DNA from: Endocalyx cinctus
Lineage: Eukaryota > Ascomycota > Sordariomycetes > Amphisphaeriales > Apiosporaceae
NCBI GenBank assembly: GCA_001600455.1
Contig: BCKC01000013.1
Coordinates: 62,001-126,000, forward strand
Length of the DNA stretch: 64,000 nucleotides
Reading direction: 5' to 3'
Shown here in pieces: positions 35,088 to 46,593 of the stretch. The position numbers and the translations under genes are program-made. The notes below the pieces were generated by a model, which was not told the origin of the DNA, did no database searches, and saw nothing but the letters and a program-made list of their open reading frames with translations. Numbering within the stretch: the stretch's first letter is position 1; the number at the start of each line of letters is the position of its first letter.

Positions 35088-36518
35088 ATCCTCACGAGGT
35101 GATTGGGGAATTTAGTCAGTATCATGATGAACGCGTCAATGATGAAATGGGATGAGGTATCACGATTTTCCTTTTTGACTTGGGTCATGGCCTGACCTGG
35201 TTTGAGAGGAGAATGAAGGTGACCTCGCGATGGGCAGACGAATTTGACGTGATATCGAACAAGAATGATGTCGATATGTGGGATATGACCATTTATGATG
35301 CATATCCAAGCGGGCTTCTCACCGTCCTCTTCCTCTTCCTGCCTTTCAGTCTCTGCAGAAAGTAATCGATCCCTTACACGTCAGGTTGACTAGGATTAGG
35401 ACTTCGAAGTCGAGGCCGCCTAGAAAGTCGACCCTATTCGAGAAGATGGCAATCTGGTCGATTAATGTCAACAACAACAACCAGAGACTGATCGGAGCAA
35501 AGAACAAGCATATATGATACACCGTGTAAGACGAGACAGGGAAGCCAGAGAGGAATTGTGGGGATGATGATGACGGGGAGTTTGGTTGAATCACCATTAT
35601 TATAAAACCTTTTTTTTATCTTTTTTTTCTTCTTCTCTTCTTCCATCTCTCGATTCCAAGGCGTTCTCTTTTTCTGATTTCAGGATTAAGGGCGTTTGTG
35701 TGTATATCGACTTTGTACGTATGTATGTTAATAATGAAATAAAAAGAAAGGTGACCCTGAAATACACACACACATATATATATTCGCTCCGCTAAACATC
35801 TTGTGGTTGCTTGCCTTACCTGTCCTGTGACCTTCTGTAGTAGTAAATAGGTGTACATCCTTGTTACGTGCTCGAGTAGTTTTCTCGCGATTTAAATCCA
35901 AACTGGACTACCACGTAGAAGACGGCAGTCATATCTAGCTTTTATTTCGTCAATTCTTGAATATTGCCCAGGTTCATAGTTCGTATCTTACACGTCTATC
36001 CTCGCCTCAAGAAACGGGGTGAGAAAAGAGAGGAAGGCAAACAGAACACATCACACGTCGTCACAGTACCAGAAAGGCTAAAAAAAAGTCAATAATAGCA
36101 AGAGAGAATAAAAGAGTAAAAGTAATCAATTCATTAATTGATTATAGAAAAACAGCTCCCTATCCGAAGCACCTCAAACGCCGGACTGAAAATAGATATA
36201 TCTCCTTATCCTGCCTTTGCCTTTCAGCCTCCCGTTTGAATTAAGATAGGATAAAAAATACAAGAACCACAACTCGCAAATAGAAAATTACTCTCTTGTC
36301 TTGATGTTTCCCGTGTGAAGTATAGACATTAAAAAAAAATAGCTACCCCTCCTTGCCCTTGTTTTTACTCCGTGGGCAATGGACTAAAAATAGACGAGGG
36401 AATCGAGTCTTATATGCCTATGTATCTGAAGAAAGAGAAAGAGAGACAGGGAGATGTAAAAGTTGGAAGCAAGAAGTAGGGTAGAGTCGAAGAAGAGGAA
36501 GATAAACCAAAAATTGGT
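35088..36518. other. Convergent 3' intergenic region
   Basis: Between the 3' ends of the BUD4-like gene and POB3. It contains CT-rich stretches at 35610-35650 and no supportable gene. Confidence 0.5.
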
Positions 36519-38408
36519 TCATTTCTTCGTCTTCTGTTTCTTGACCTTCGGTTTTTCTTCCTCGTCCTCATCCTCGTCGAGCATCTCCTCATCCTCCTCG
36601 TCATCGTCGACACCGCTCTCGTCGTCGCCGGAGCCGGACGAGTCGTGATTCGAGTCGTATTCCTCGGCCACGTCGCTCTCGCTTTCGGCGCGGAAGTCCT
36701 CGTCGACCGATTCCTCGTCCTCGTCGGCCGAGCCGCGATCGGCGTTGCCGCCCACGACTTCTTCTTCCGAGTCGTCCATCATGCCGTCGTCGCGCAGAGC
36801 GGCGGCGAGCATGTTGGCGTCCTCGTCGATCTCGTTCTTCACCCGTAGGCCCTTGAGCTTGAAGAAGTTCTCTAGCGCTTTCAGATCCTCCCGATTAATG
36901 TTGCTGAACTGCTGAGAACCGCCCGACTTCATATGCGCCGTGATATCGAAGGTCGAGAGGGCGGATACCGCGCCGCTGACGCGCGAGAAAGTTATGCTCG
37001 AGGTCTGGTCGTACGAGATATAAGTGGCCGGCTTGGGCACGAACATGAAGGCCTTTTCGAGGCAGTACAGGAATCCCTCGGCGGCCTTGATGGCGCACTT
37101 GATGCCGTACTGTTGGCGGTGCGTCATGAAATCCTTGGCCGGCGAGGTGATCTTCTTGTTGGCGAGGCCTTTGAAGATGTACGTGATGACCTGGTGCAGC
37201 GGCTGCTCGTAGTGCGGGTCCAATCTGTTGTTGTATTTTCCCTTCAGTTCTTCCTCGGTCAGGTTCAGGTCGATGGTCACTTCCTCGTCCTTCTTCGCTT
37301 GCATGACGATGAACGGATACCGCGTCTGTCCCTGACGGAGCGGAGGGTCCAAACCGATACATAGCATGAAGTGGAGGTCGTCGGGTTTAGGGAGAACCAT
37401 GAACTTCTTAATGGCCTCGTATTGGATCTTGTAGTCGTACGTCTTACCACGTAAACGAAAGGAAGAGTCGTACATATCGATGTCGAATCGTCCACTAGAA
37501 AAGAGAAAGTAGGTAAAGTTAATTAGCGATAAGAGAATTGTCAAAGGTACCGGTTAAGCAAACATACCGTGGTGTGAGGTGCAGGACCTCCAAGAATGTG
37601 GCGATGGCGTCTCCGGCGGTCTCGCCAATCTCGGCTTTGTCGATGAGGGTCTCATAGAATAGAGTGGCTGCATTTTTCTCCTCCTGCTCCGCGTCACTGC
37701 CAGCCTCCTCTCCCTCAGTCTCCTTGCGGGTGGTGGTACCGGGTATGTAGAAACGCATTTCGACGAGCTGATCCTTGCCTGCGCCGGACTTCTTACCGCG
37801 ACCTCTGGCGCCTCCCAAGTGTCCGTTAGTTCCCGTGTCGTTCTCTCCCGAGGCGGTAAACTCGACGGCGACCTCGTTCCTTCCGGCCAAGTTGGTGTTG
37901 CTGATCTCGCTGTAAGGGATCTCAAACGAGGGCTTGTTGGCGACATTGAAGACAATCTCGGCTTTGCTAAACTCAGTTTTGCCCCAGTTCCAACCTCTTA
38001 AGGCATGCTCCCTCGCGTCCAGGTTGACGCTGTACCAGTTCTTGAATATTTTTGAGAGTCGCTCTATGTCTTCTTGCTGGAATCCATCTAGGTGTACGAG
38101 TTCGGAGGAGCGCTTCAGAATCTTGACTTCGAAACCTTTGGCGGCACGACTCCATTGGGCGCTTGCGATGTCTCCGCTGTCGAGGGTGAAGGTGTTACCG
38201 CCGGCCGAGGGTTTCCATCCCAAACCATTCTCGGCGAAACGACATTTTCCCGACTCTTTGGATAGATCGAGGTAAATGTTATCGAAATTCTCGCTATTGT
38301 GTTTGAAAAGAAAAGCTGTTAGTTAATTTGTCCCGGTACGTTTCAATTTTNTTAGTGAGAAAAAAAAAAAAAAAAAAAAAAAGAATTGGATACTTACATA
38401 GCTGCCAT
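36519..38408 (-). CDS. POB3: FACT histone-chaperone subunit POB3 (SSRP1-like)
   Basis: Three exons: 38408-38398 (11 nt, MAAI split), 38293-37568 and 37494-36519; introns 104 and 73 bp (GTAAGT...AATAG; GTATGT...CTAG). Product 570 aa. The start reads MAAI-ENFDNIYLDLSKESGKC, the family N-terminus, then the SSRP1 domain (GWKPSAGGNTFTLD, LTPRGRFDIDMYDSSFRLRG), tandem PH-like histone-binding folds, and an acidic C-terminal tail ending in a Lys-rich tip (KPKVKKQKTKK). There is no HMG box, as expected in fungi, where a separate HMG protein supplies it. It works with Spt16 to disassemble and reassemble nucleosomes during transcription and replication. Intron 1 holds a 23-A run and the window's only ambiguous base (38351). 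It is divergent from the coronin gene. Confidence 0.96.
38360..38382. repeat. Poly-A run beside an ambiguous base
   Basis: Twenty-three A residues within POB3 intron 1, nine bases from the N at 38351. This is a probable assembly weak point; the coding frame is not affected. Confidence 0.85.
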
Positions 38409-39272
38409 TTTTAACGATGTTAACTCTTTGGCAGAGAATAGAATATCGTTGACAGGGAACAATTAAAAGAATAGACTGAAGATATTAAAATCAGAAAGGG
38501 AAAAAAAAAAAAAAGAAAGGAAGATGAATTTGGTATGAGGCAAGTGGATTAGGAAAAGGAATTCCTGTAAGGGTTCTGCTATGATATAATTTTGGTAGGT
38601 TAGTTGGAGCTCTTTAAGCCTTGTCTTGCGCCCTATTACTTTTAGCTGCGCGTCTGGACGCGATTGACTTTTTTTTTCCCAGTACCTATTAATTGAATCA
38701 CGTGGTAAATGAATCCATTAACAGTAGCTGAGTAAGTACTTAGGCAGGTAGGTACCTAGGTATTAACTGTGGACCTTATCGTGTAATGGATAGCTTTATA
38801 ACTGTATAAATACATAACGGAGTCATCTTATCATTGCATAAACTTGTAATTTCATAATATGCTATATCATAAACCCACTAAGCTATAATAAGTAAGGCAT
38901 GTTTTATCTCCCTTCAACCCCCACTAAAACAAATGATTTACAGTGCACTGATCTAACTAGTATATACCGTTATTGATACTTTCAGGGGTATCCATATCTC
39001 TGAATCTCACTCAATACAACCAACACTCTTTGTCTTTTAACTGACGAGGCCAAGAGGCGCAGTTCAACCCAACTAACTTTGTGTAATCAGCATCCCTCAT
39101 TCTCTCTCTTGTTTCTTTTGACCTCTTGATTTTTTTTAATGAGATAAACAAAGATTCAAGAAGAGTATATTGTAATTTTATACTTATTAATCACTTCTGT
39201 CCGTTATACAATATCGTTTAGTAGGAGTTGTCTCTTTTTTTCTCGCTGTGTTCTTTTACATCTAACGTCAAA
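38409..39272. promoter_or_regulatory. Shared promoter region of POB3 and coronin
   Basis: The 864 bp between divergent start codons. It contains GAGTAAGTACTTAGGCAGG and GTAGGTACCTAGGTATT words (38730-38765) and a CT-rich region before the coronin ATG. No specific factor site can be assigned. Confidence 0.5.
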
Positions 39273-41481
39273 ATGTCGGGTCGTTTCGTAAGAGCGTCCA
39301 AATATCGTAAGTATGGATGAAATAAATCCAGCCTCGTCATACCATATTATACCAATTGACCATCTAACGCTACCCTACCTACTCTTTTTTAGGTCACGTA
39401 TTTGGAAAATCTACTCGAAAGGAGTTTTGCTACGACAATCTACGCATCAGTCGAAATGCCTGGGATACCAACTTGGTCAAAGTATTATTCCCTTGCCTCT
39501 TCTTTCCAGCCTAGAATCAAATTGTGATCGCAAACTCTAACCTAGGAAATATCCAACCTATAGGTCAACCCCGAATACATCTCCGTCAACTGGGAGTCGA
39601 GCGGTGGAGGTGCATTTGCTGTCATCCCCTTGAACGAGAGAGGAAAGCTTCCCGATGTGATTCCCTTATTCCGTGGCCACACTGCTGCTGTTCTCGATAC
39701 CGACTGGTGCGCACGCGACCCCCTCCTCCTACCATCGTCCTCGTCCTACCCCGAATATTTCGCATTTCATCAAAGCTGATTTTAAGTAATCAAGGAACCC
39801 CTTTAACGACCGTCTCCTCGCTTCCGCTGGTGACGATGGCAAGGTTATGCTATGGCAAGTTCCCCAAGGCTTTTCCTTAATCACCGATGCCGAAGAACCC
39901 GCCGATGTAGCCCCCGTCGCCAAGATATCCGGTCACTCGAGAAAAGTCGGTCAGGTTCTCTTCAACCCGGCCGCCGAGAACATTCTCGCTTCCGCCTCGG
40001 GTGATCTCACCATCAAGATCTGGGATGTCGGCACCGGTTCCGCCGCCCTGACCCTCAAGCACCCCGATATCGTCCAGAGCTTGTCGTGGAACGCCGCCGG
40101 TAACATGCTCGTCACCACTTCAAGAGACAAGAAACTGCGCGTATGGGATGTTCGTCAGGAACGCCCCGCCCACGAGGGCCCGGGTCACGAGGGTGCCAAG
40201 AATAGCCGTGTCGTATGGTTGGGAGAGCAGAACCGTTTCGCTACCACCGGTTTCTCCAAGATGAGTGATCGCCAGCTCGGTCTCTGGGAACCTGGAAACA
40301 ACACACCCATCAACGGAAGCTTCCACACCTTGGATAGCATTTCTGGAGTTTGCATGCCTTTCTGGGGTAAGTCGAGCCTCGGCGGGCTTGTCGTATCGTC
40401 TAATTACTAACTTCTTTCTTAGATGATAGCTGCCACTGTCTATATCTAGCTGGAAAGGGGTAAGTGCGCCACCATTATTCTAAGACCAATGACAATCCAT
40501 GATACTAACCAGATGCCCCAAAGTGATGGCAACATCCGTTACTTCGAATACGAAAATGACAAGTTTGAATTCCTCTCGGAATATAAGTCTGGCGAGCCCC
40601 AGAGAGGAGTTGCTTTCCTGCCCAAGCGTGGTGTTAATGTATGTGTATCGAATTACGGTGGTTAAACTAAAGTCTCGCACCGATACTAACCTTGGATTCA
40701 GGTACACGACAACGAGGTCATGCGCGCTTACAAGACGGTCAACGATGCTTATATTGAGCCAATATCCTTCACTGTACCCCGACGTGCCGAGACTTTCCAG
40801 TCGGATATCTTCCCCCCGGCCGTGGGTATCAAGCCTGGCCTCAGCGGCAGCGACTGGTTATCCGGTCAGAACGCTCTCCCGCCGAAGATTGATTTCGAAA
40901 GCGTCTACGATGGCAACGCGCCGGTTGAAGTGCCATCTGAGTATAAGGCACCTGTATCAACCCCGGCCCCGGCTCCCGTCTCTAAGCCCGCGCCGAAGAA
41001 AGAGCCGGAGCCTGCCCCGGCGGCTGTGCGATCGCCTCCGTCGATGAAGGATCAGAAGGGATCCATGGCGGCGGTAGCATCTAAATACGAAGACCACGAG
41101 GAAGACGGAGATAAGGACGATGCCTCGAGTTTCGAAGAGATCTCGAAGCCCGCGCAACGAAGCGCTAGACCGGCTGCAGCGCCCGCCCCCACGAAGACCA
41201 CGACGGCACCTCCCCCTCAAGCCGCTGCACCGATGAAATCGCCAACCACGGCAGCCCCTGCCACAAGCTCTAGCGGCGGCGGAGCCGAGGCGATGCTCGG
41301 TCAGATGATGCACATGTTGGAGAACCAGACGAAGATGATAACGGTGCAAGGTCTACAGATCGATCGGCTGACGGGCGAAGTCGACAGTCTGAAGAAGCGC
41401 GTTGCGTCGGGATCCGGATCACAAGACCAAAGTGAGAGGATCCGACAACTGGAATTGGAACTGGAAGAATACCGATCGTGA
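39273..41481 (+). CDS. CRN1: Coronin, actin-binding WD40 protein
   Basis: Seven exons: 39273-39306, 39393-39481, 39564-39706, 39795-40366, 40423-40459, 40524-40638 and 40702-41481. All introns are GT-AG, several with clear CTAAC branch sites, and the frame closes at 589 aa. The N-terminus MSGRFVRASKYRHVFGKSTR is the coronin signature. WD40 repeats follow (LFRGHTAAVLDTDWNPFND, ISGHSRKVGQVLFNP, LVTTSRDKKLRVWD), then the family's conserved C-terminal extension (RYFEYENDKFEFLSEY; FTVPRRAETFQSDIFPPAVG). A Pro/Ala-rich linker precedes a C-terminal coiled coil (DRLTGEVDSLKKRV; RIRQLELELEEYRS) expected to oligomerise. It binds F-actin and regulates Arp2/3 at cortical patches. The family and exon structure are secure. 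Confidence 0.96.
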
Positions 41482-41939
41482 TTCCGTTCCAAGTTTTCGG
41501 TGATTAGTTTCTGAAAAAAGTTTGCGAGGAAGAGGAAAGAAAGGACAAAAGAACGACAGAGATAATGTTTTCTTTCTATAGGATATGGGAATAAAAGTAT
41601 GAAAAGAAGAGTCAAACCCTGGGGGCAAGCAGCATGGAGCGTGTATTTATATCTGGGTCCTTTTGATACCCTTGGTATACGCATAATGTGGCTGGGACAC
41701 GTTGATATGATATTTTAGTTTCACGCATTGGTTCCCTTTTTTTTTGCGTGTTTGGGCGCGTTGCAATCTTGTATCGTACTTCGGAGACGTGTATACCAAG
41801 ATCCACTTCAGTATATATACATGCGTCTCGCGTCTAGCACATCTTCTAACTCGCTCATTTTACTTTTCGTGGCGTTTCTTATCGTAACACAGCATGTAAT
41901 TTCCACGTTAACGGAAGCCGTCGTAGAGGTAGCTTACTC
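41482..41939. other. Convergent 3' intergenic region
   Basis: Short spacer of 458 bp between coronin and HIS6 3' ends. No gene or structural element seen. Confidence 0.6.
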
Positions 41940-42894
41940 TTATTGGGCTTGATTCCACTTTACACAGTCCTCAAACTTCACCCCTTTCCCACCAAAGCAA
42001 TCCAAGGCGCTGCCGATGGTGAGATCGACTTTACCGCCGCTCAGTCGTTTGACCAGCTCCAAATCATCCAGATTTCGCCCTCCTCCGGCGTACGTGACGG
42101 GGACGGAACACCACTCGGCTAATTTCCGAACCAACTCCTCGTCGATCCCGCCCTGCAGCCCTTCGTTATCGGCGGCGTGGATCAGGAACTCGGAACAGTA
42201 CGGCTCGAGGGATTTTATCGCCTCTTCCGTGACCTCCACGTCGGTCAGGGTCTGCCACTTATTCATAGCCACTACCCAGCTCGTAGAAGAAGATGATGAA
42301 GTGGGAGAGGAGACGCGCCGGCAGCTGAGGTCGATGACGAGTTTAGAGGGTGATCCGCCCAGTGAGGCGAGCACGGAATTTAAGCGCTCCTGGCTGAATT
42401 TCCCCGACGGGAAGAGGTAGGAAGTTATTATGACCTGTTACACTTACTTAGCTCCGTCGTACGCACGTAGAGGAAATGAGATAGTAAGACTCGTGAGAGA
42501 AATCGAGATAGAATGTTTCAGTTATGATTAATAACATAAGCTTGAACAACACCAACAATAAGACCAATGAACCCAGGGAGGGAAAAGAACTCACCTTCGA
42601 TGCTCCCTTCTCGATCCAAAACCTCGCATTCTGATCGGTTATGCCGCCTCCGACCTGCAAGTGACCAGGCCAAGCGGCGAGCGCCTCGGCGGCGGCGTCT
42701 TCGTTCCCGGGACCGAGCATGATGACGTGAGCGCCCTCGAGGCCGTTTTCCTTGTACAAGGTTGCGAAGTGCCCGGCCGAGTGAGACGAGACGAAATTGG
42801 TTTTGAGGGCGCTGCTGACGCTGTCTAAGGTGCCGCCTACGATCTGCTTCACCTGCCCGCTATGCAGGTCTATGCAAGGGCGGAAACGGGTCAT
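41940..42894 (-). CDS. HIS6: HIS6, ProFAR isomerase of histidine biosynthesis
   Basis: Two exons, 42894-42595 and 42434-41940, around a 160-bp intron (GTGAGT...AACAG); product 264 aa, the usual length. The HisA-type TIM barrel is recognisable: [18 protein letters not shown] at the N-terminus with the first catalytic Asp, [30 protein letters not shown] with the second Asp, [16 protein letters not shown], and [17 protein letters not shown] at the phosphate-binding end. It converts N'-5'-phosphoribosyl-formimino-AICAR ribonucleotide to the phosphoribulosyl isomer in the fourth step of the pathway, in the cytosol. It shares a 521-bp divergent promoter with the FAF1-like gene. Confidence 0.96.
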
Positions 42895-43415
42895 TTTTTT
42901 TTTTTTTTTTTTCGGGTGAGTTTTGCGAGAACGGTTATTCTTTCAATTTTCTTTATTTCAAAATGCCCATCAGAATATTAGATTGATGATATACAGTTTC
43001 ATGAAATCGAAAATTCCGCACTGAAAAATATCTATTATACCATAAAAACAACCACTAAAAATGATGCTATATTCCTTCCTATATCGGCACCAGGCAAGGG
43101 TATCACAGATGATGATTTGTGGAGGGGCAGAGTTTTTACTTCACGGCACGGGGTGTAGACAGAAAATGCTGTCGAAACAAAGCTTTGAGGCTCAAAGTTG
43201 GCCCCATTACAGCGGGATTAGGCGGACAAGGAGGGGTCGTTATAGCGCTGAGTTTAGTACATTTAGTTGACGTAACTTCATTGGTTCATACCCCACAGAA
43301 GCTAAAAGGACTCCATAATAAAATTATTGACTTTTTTTTTTTTTTTTTCTGTATTCATTTCCACGTCTGCGAATTACTCCAATTTCATACATCGTCTAAT
43401 ATCAATATTTACAAT
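42895..43415. promoter_or_regulatory. Shared promoter region of HIS6 and FAF1-like gene
   Basis: 521 bp between divergent starts, with T runs on each side (42894-42912 and 43331-43348). An ORF continuing upstream from the FAF1 frame to 43119 is probably leader, not protein. Confidence 0.55.
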
Positions 43416-44441
43416 ATGTCTAATAGAACAGCAATGACGACAGTTCTCGGGAAGCGAAAATCACGAACTCAGAAAGCGGAGCCCTTAGTTTCTGAAGAAG
43501 AGGCTCAAGCCATTTTTAGGAGACATTTCGAAGCTCAATTCGAGCCTTTAGATCTACCACATACCGCCACGCACAAGAAGTCGAAATCCACGCCAGAAGG
43601 GCAAGAGGAAGACGAAATAATACCTTCTAAAAATGCGGAAGTCGAAGATTTAGCTTCAGACACGGAAGATTCAGACGATGATGATTCCTGGGACGGTGTA
43701 TCCGACTCGGACGAAGAAGAAGAATCCTCAACCCTCAACTCCGCCAACGACAACCCCACAGTCGTCGAAGTCGTGTCGCACGACGCACCCCAACTCCCCA
43801 CGACCTCCCTCTCCAAGCGCGAAACGAAAGCATGGCTTTCGTCCCGACCGCCTTCATCGCTTTTATCCTCCTCGTCAACCACCGCCTCCTCCAACAACAA
43901 AAAGAGCGCGAAATCCACCACGGCAGAAGAAGACGCGCCGTCGCTGCTGAAAAACGACCTCGCGCTGCAACGTCTCCTTTCGGAATCGCACCTCCTCTCC
44001 TCCAAATCCTCCTCTTCGGACGCGCCCACCGAGCACGTCGGCCGCAACCGCCACCTCGCGACGGACCTGCGGATGAGCGCGCTCGGGTCCAAGACGTCGA
44101 TCTACGCGCAGAGCAAGATGTCCATGGCGCAGCGAAAAGGGATCGCGCACAAAGCCGGGGATCGCGAAGCCAAGCGTCGGCGAGAAGCGAAGGAGAACGG
44201 CGTCATCCTCGAACGACCGACGACAACGGCGGGCGCGGGGAAAATAAAGATGGGCAAGAAGGCAGCCAAGGAGAAGCGGAAGAGCGAGGCGCTGAGGACG
44301 AGGAGGGAGAGGCCCGTGGACGCGCCCGCCGTGGGGCGGCTGAACGGCGGGATGCTGAAGCTGAGCAAGAAAGATATCGCCGAGATTCAGACGAGCGGTG
44401 GTCGTAGTCGTGGGGGGTTTGGGGGCAGGAGGAGGAGATGA
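43416..44441 (+). CDS. FAF1: FAF1-like pre-rRNA processing / 40S assembly protein
   Basis: Single exon, 341 aa from the ATG at 43416 (AATATGTCT); a second ATG 18 nt further on is also possible. The N-terminus MSNRTAMTTVLGKRKSRTQK is followed by EEEAQAIFRRHFEAQFEPL, an acidic Ser-rich middle, a low-complexity Ser/Asn stretch, then the conserved basic region with DLRMSALGSKTSIYAQSKMS, KGIAHKAGDREAKRRREAKE, and a Gly/Arg tail. This layout matches fungal Faf1/human C1orf131 (FSAF1, DUF4602), a nucleolar factor of the small-subunit processome. The C-terminal half is much more GC-rich than the N-terminal half. The stop is followed by GATGATGATGATGTGATGTGATG simple sequence. Confidence 0.85.
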   Translation: MSNRTAMTTVLGKRKSRTQKAEPLVSEEEAQAIFRRHFEAQFEPLDLPHTATHKKSKSTPEGQEEDEIIPSKNAEVEDLASDTEDSDDDDSWDGVSDSDEEEESSTLNSANDNPTVVEVVSHDAPQLPTTSLSKRETKAWLSSRPPSSLLSSSSTTASSNNKKSAKSTTAEEDAPSLLKNDLALQRLLSESHLLSSKSSSSDAPTEHVGRNRHLATDLRMSALGSKTSIYAQSKMSMAQRKGIAHKAGDREAKRRREAKENGVILERPTTTAGAGKIKMGKKAAKEKRKSEALRTRRERPVDAPAVGRLNGGMLKLSKKDIAEIQTSGGRSRGGFGGRRRR

Positions 44442-46593
44442 TGATGATGATGTGATGTGATGTGATATGGTATGATTTATAAAGAACGAAATTACAAATG
44501 GGTTTTTAGCCTTTTCCCGGAGTTGAAAAATGTCGATACCACCCTCGAATCGTATTCGAACTTGATCTTCAACGTTAGGATTGAATTCCCTGCACAGAAC
44601 TTTGCGACTTTACTTTTCTGCACTTTTCTGCACTTTTCTGCAGTTTTTAACCCATGATATTTGATTCTTCTCCACGATTACGGCCTGTGTCCTCGGTAGG
44701 CTATCACACCCAAGGAAAGAAGGTGGGAGCGTGGTCATAAGATAAAAATTTGGGGAAGTGGATTATACCCTGAACAGTTCGGATTTCATCGAGAAATCTT
44801 AGAAGGGATATGGATCATTCATTTCTAGGAGATCGATGCTTGGCATAATTGTGTTTATTCCTGTCAGCTTCAATCTGCATACACCAGTTGAATTGTTTCT
44901 ACGGGGTTTTCCATGCCAGTAGTGAATAGCGGCTCTGTCGAATGCCTGTTCTGGTCGGGCTGTTGCTCCGGTTATCCGGCCGTTCCGTACTTGACTAGGA
45001 TGGTTCATGCATGTTTCTCATAGCTGACGTTCCGGATTCAGCGATGATGAAATATAGCTTGGTCAGCATTGGATCAACCCAGACTGCCAGAGTATATTCT
45101 TTCTCCTACAAAATTTTATTGAGATATCTATAGGGAAGCAGGAATTCATGGACTGAAACATACTTTCTATGTCGGTATGAAACAGTAGCGTTTTTACGTA
45201 GTATGAGTAGGTAGTTTGTCCCTTTTATACGAAGTTCCTAAAAATAGGTATTGCATCATTCTTTAACACGTGTTTCCCCCTAAATTACTTGCTCACTGTC
45301 TCAATCCGAGTCAAGAGCAAAAAAAAAAAAGTAGGACATTTGAGCCTCGAACCCAAGGAAAACTCTGAACCCGCGTATTTTCAGTATAAACGGAGATGTA
45401 AAATTCAAGATCGACGCCAAGAGCCAAAAAATCAACAAATGCTGACTCATTCAAGCACAATACAGAGGCTATCTATTTGGTACCGTATCATTCTTGCATA
45501 GGAAAACACCAGGGCGAACATTTCCAAGCTTTGTTCTAATAGGCTACGTTTTGAAAGTTGGGTGGGTAAATATGGAATAAGGTATCGTTCGCCCAGGCCC
45601 AGGCTAATCATTCGCTGACGATTTATTAGCAGCGCCTGTTGAGCTGATGGCCCTTCTTTCGGGAAAATACGCGCAAGAAAACATATTATTTTTCTTATGG
45701 TTCAGTCAGATAGAATATCGTTTGATCAATTGTGTCAATAATAATTTGCGTTTCTAAGGTTGTGTTACATTTTCTGTTCCCGCAGATATCGCCCGTCTCA
45801 GTGAGGTGTGGCCAGGACAAAAGGGAGGTGGCTGTTTCTGTTACTTAACTCATCAGCCACAGCTCTCCTTTCTCCGAGTATTAAATACTTTTAAGCAGTG
45901 TTATGCTATTCCCCTATTAGAAATCTATTGCATTTTATAGGTATCAGTACAGGAGTTGAAGGATTCTAACTATCCTTGATTTAGGTGATATCTCGGCAGT
46001 TATTAGGATATATGATGCGTGAAATTACTACAACAACGAAGCTGATCATCACCTATTTATCACTGGGCCTTGGTTACATCTGAAAACGTGACCTACCTAC
46101 CTAACCCCTTGCAAGTCATGCAACCCATTGCAACCCATCTCCTACGCGGGACTGTCAAGAAACATGCACTTTTCTCCTATGGCCGTTCACTTCACCAACC
46201 CATTAATTTATTCTTAAGGTTCTTACGCATTACAGCCGCTGCCAAAAATGTTTTTTTTTTTTACGGCCGTTTTGTTCTGTTACGTCGTACCTCGTAGCGT
46301 CGTAGTTGACGAATAGAATCGTGAGATATTTTATAGGTAGAGAGATTTGTCTCAGGTTTTTTATAAAGATAATTAGTTCCAGTGAAAATGTTTTAGGCAT
46401 TTCATTGCTTGATTCTTGTCTCTCTCATTTCGTCCTTCTATCCATCTTCTATCCGTTGAAGAGTACTCTTTTCTTGTCGTTCTTGAACTATCATAATAGC
46501 AGTTCTGCTGAGCAACGCGATTACCGTCTTACGAGGTATTCAAGAAGTTTTGCTCAAGCATACTCACTTGTTTATTACTTTATCTTAAGCACC
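44442..46593. other. Intergenic, entry to accessory region
   Basis: 2.1 kb with no supportable gene. A CACTTTTCTG tandem lies at 44611-44648. From about 45 kb onward base composition is more A+T-rich and conserved housekeeping genes cease. Confidence 0.45.
44611..44648. repeat. 10-bp tandem (CACTTTTCTG), about 3.5 copies
   Basis: Units TACTTTTCTG, CACTTTTCTG, CACTTTTCTG and a partial CAGTTTTT, 170 bp beyond the FAF1-like stop, probably within its 3' UTR or flank. Confidence 0.85.

Noticed and set aside
43119..43415. Upstream extension of the FAF1-like ORF
   Set aside because: Contains a T-run-derived Phe tract and no conserved sequence; the family N-terminus starts at 43416.
43832..44407. 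191-codon ORF in another frame inside the FAF1-like gene
   Set aside because: Arg-rich out-of-frame shadow of GC-rich coding DNA.
46306..46593. Upstream extension of the rhodopsin-domain ORF
   Set aside because: The family N-terminus MDPGMP at 46594 is preceded by leader-like sequence; the longer reading has no conserved content.
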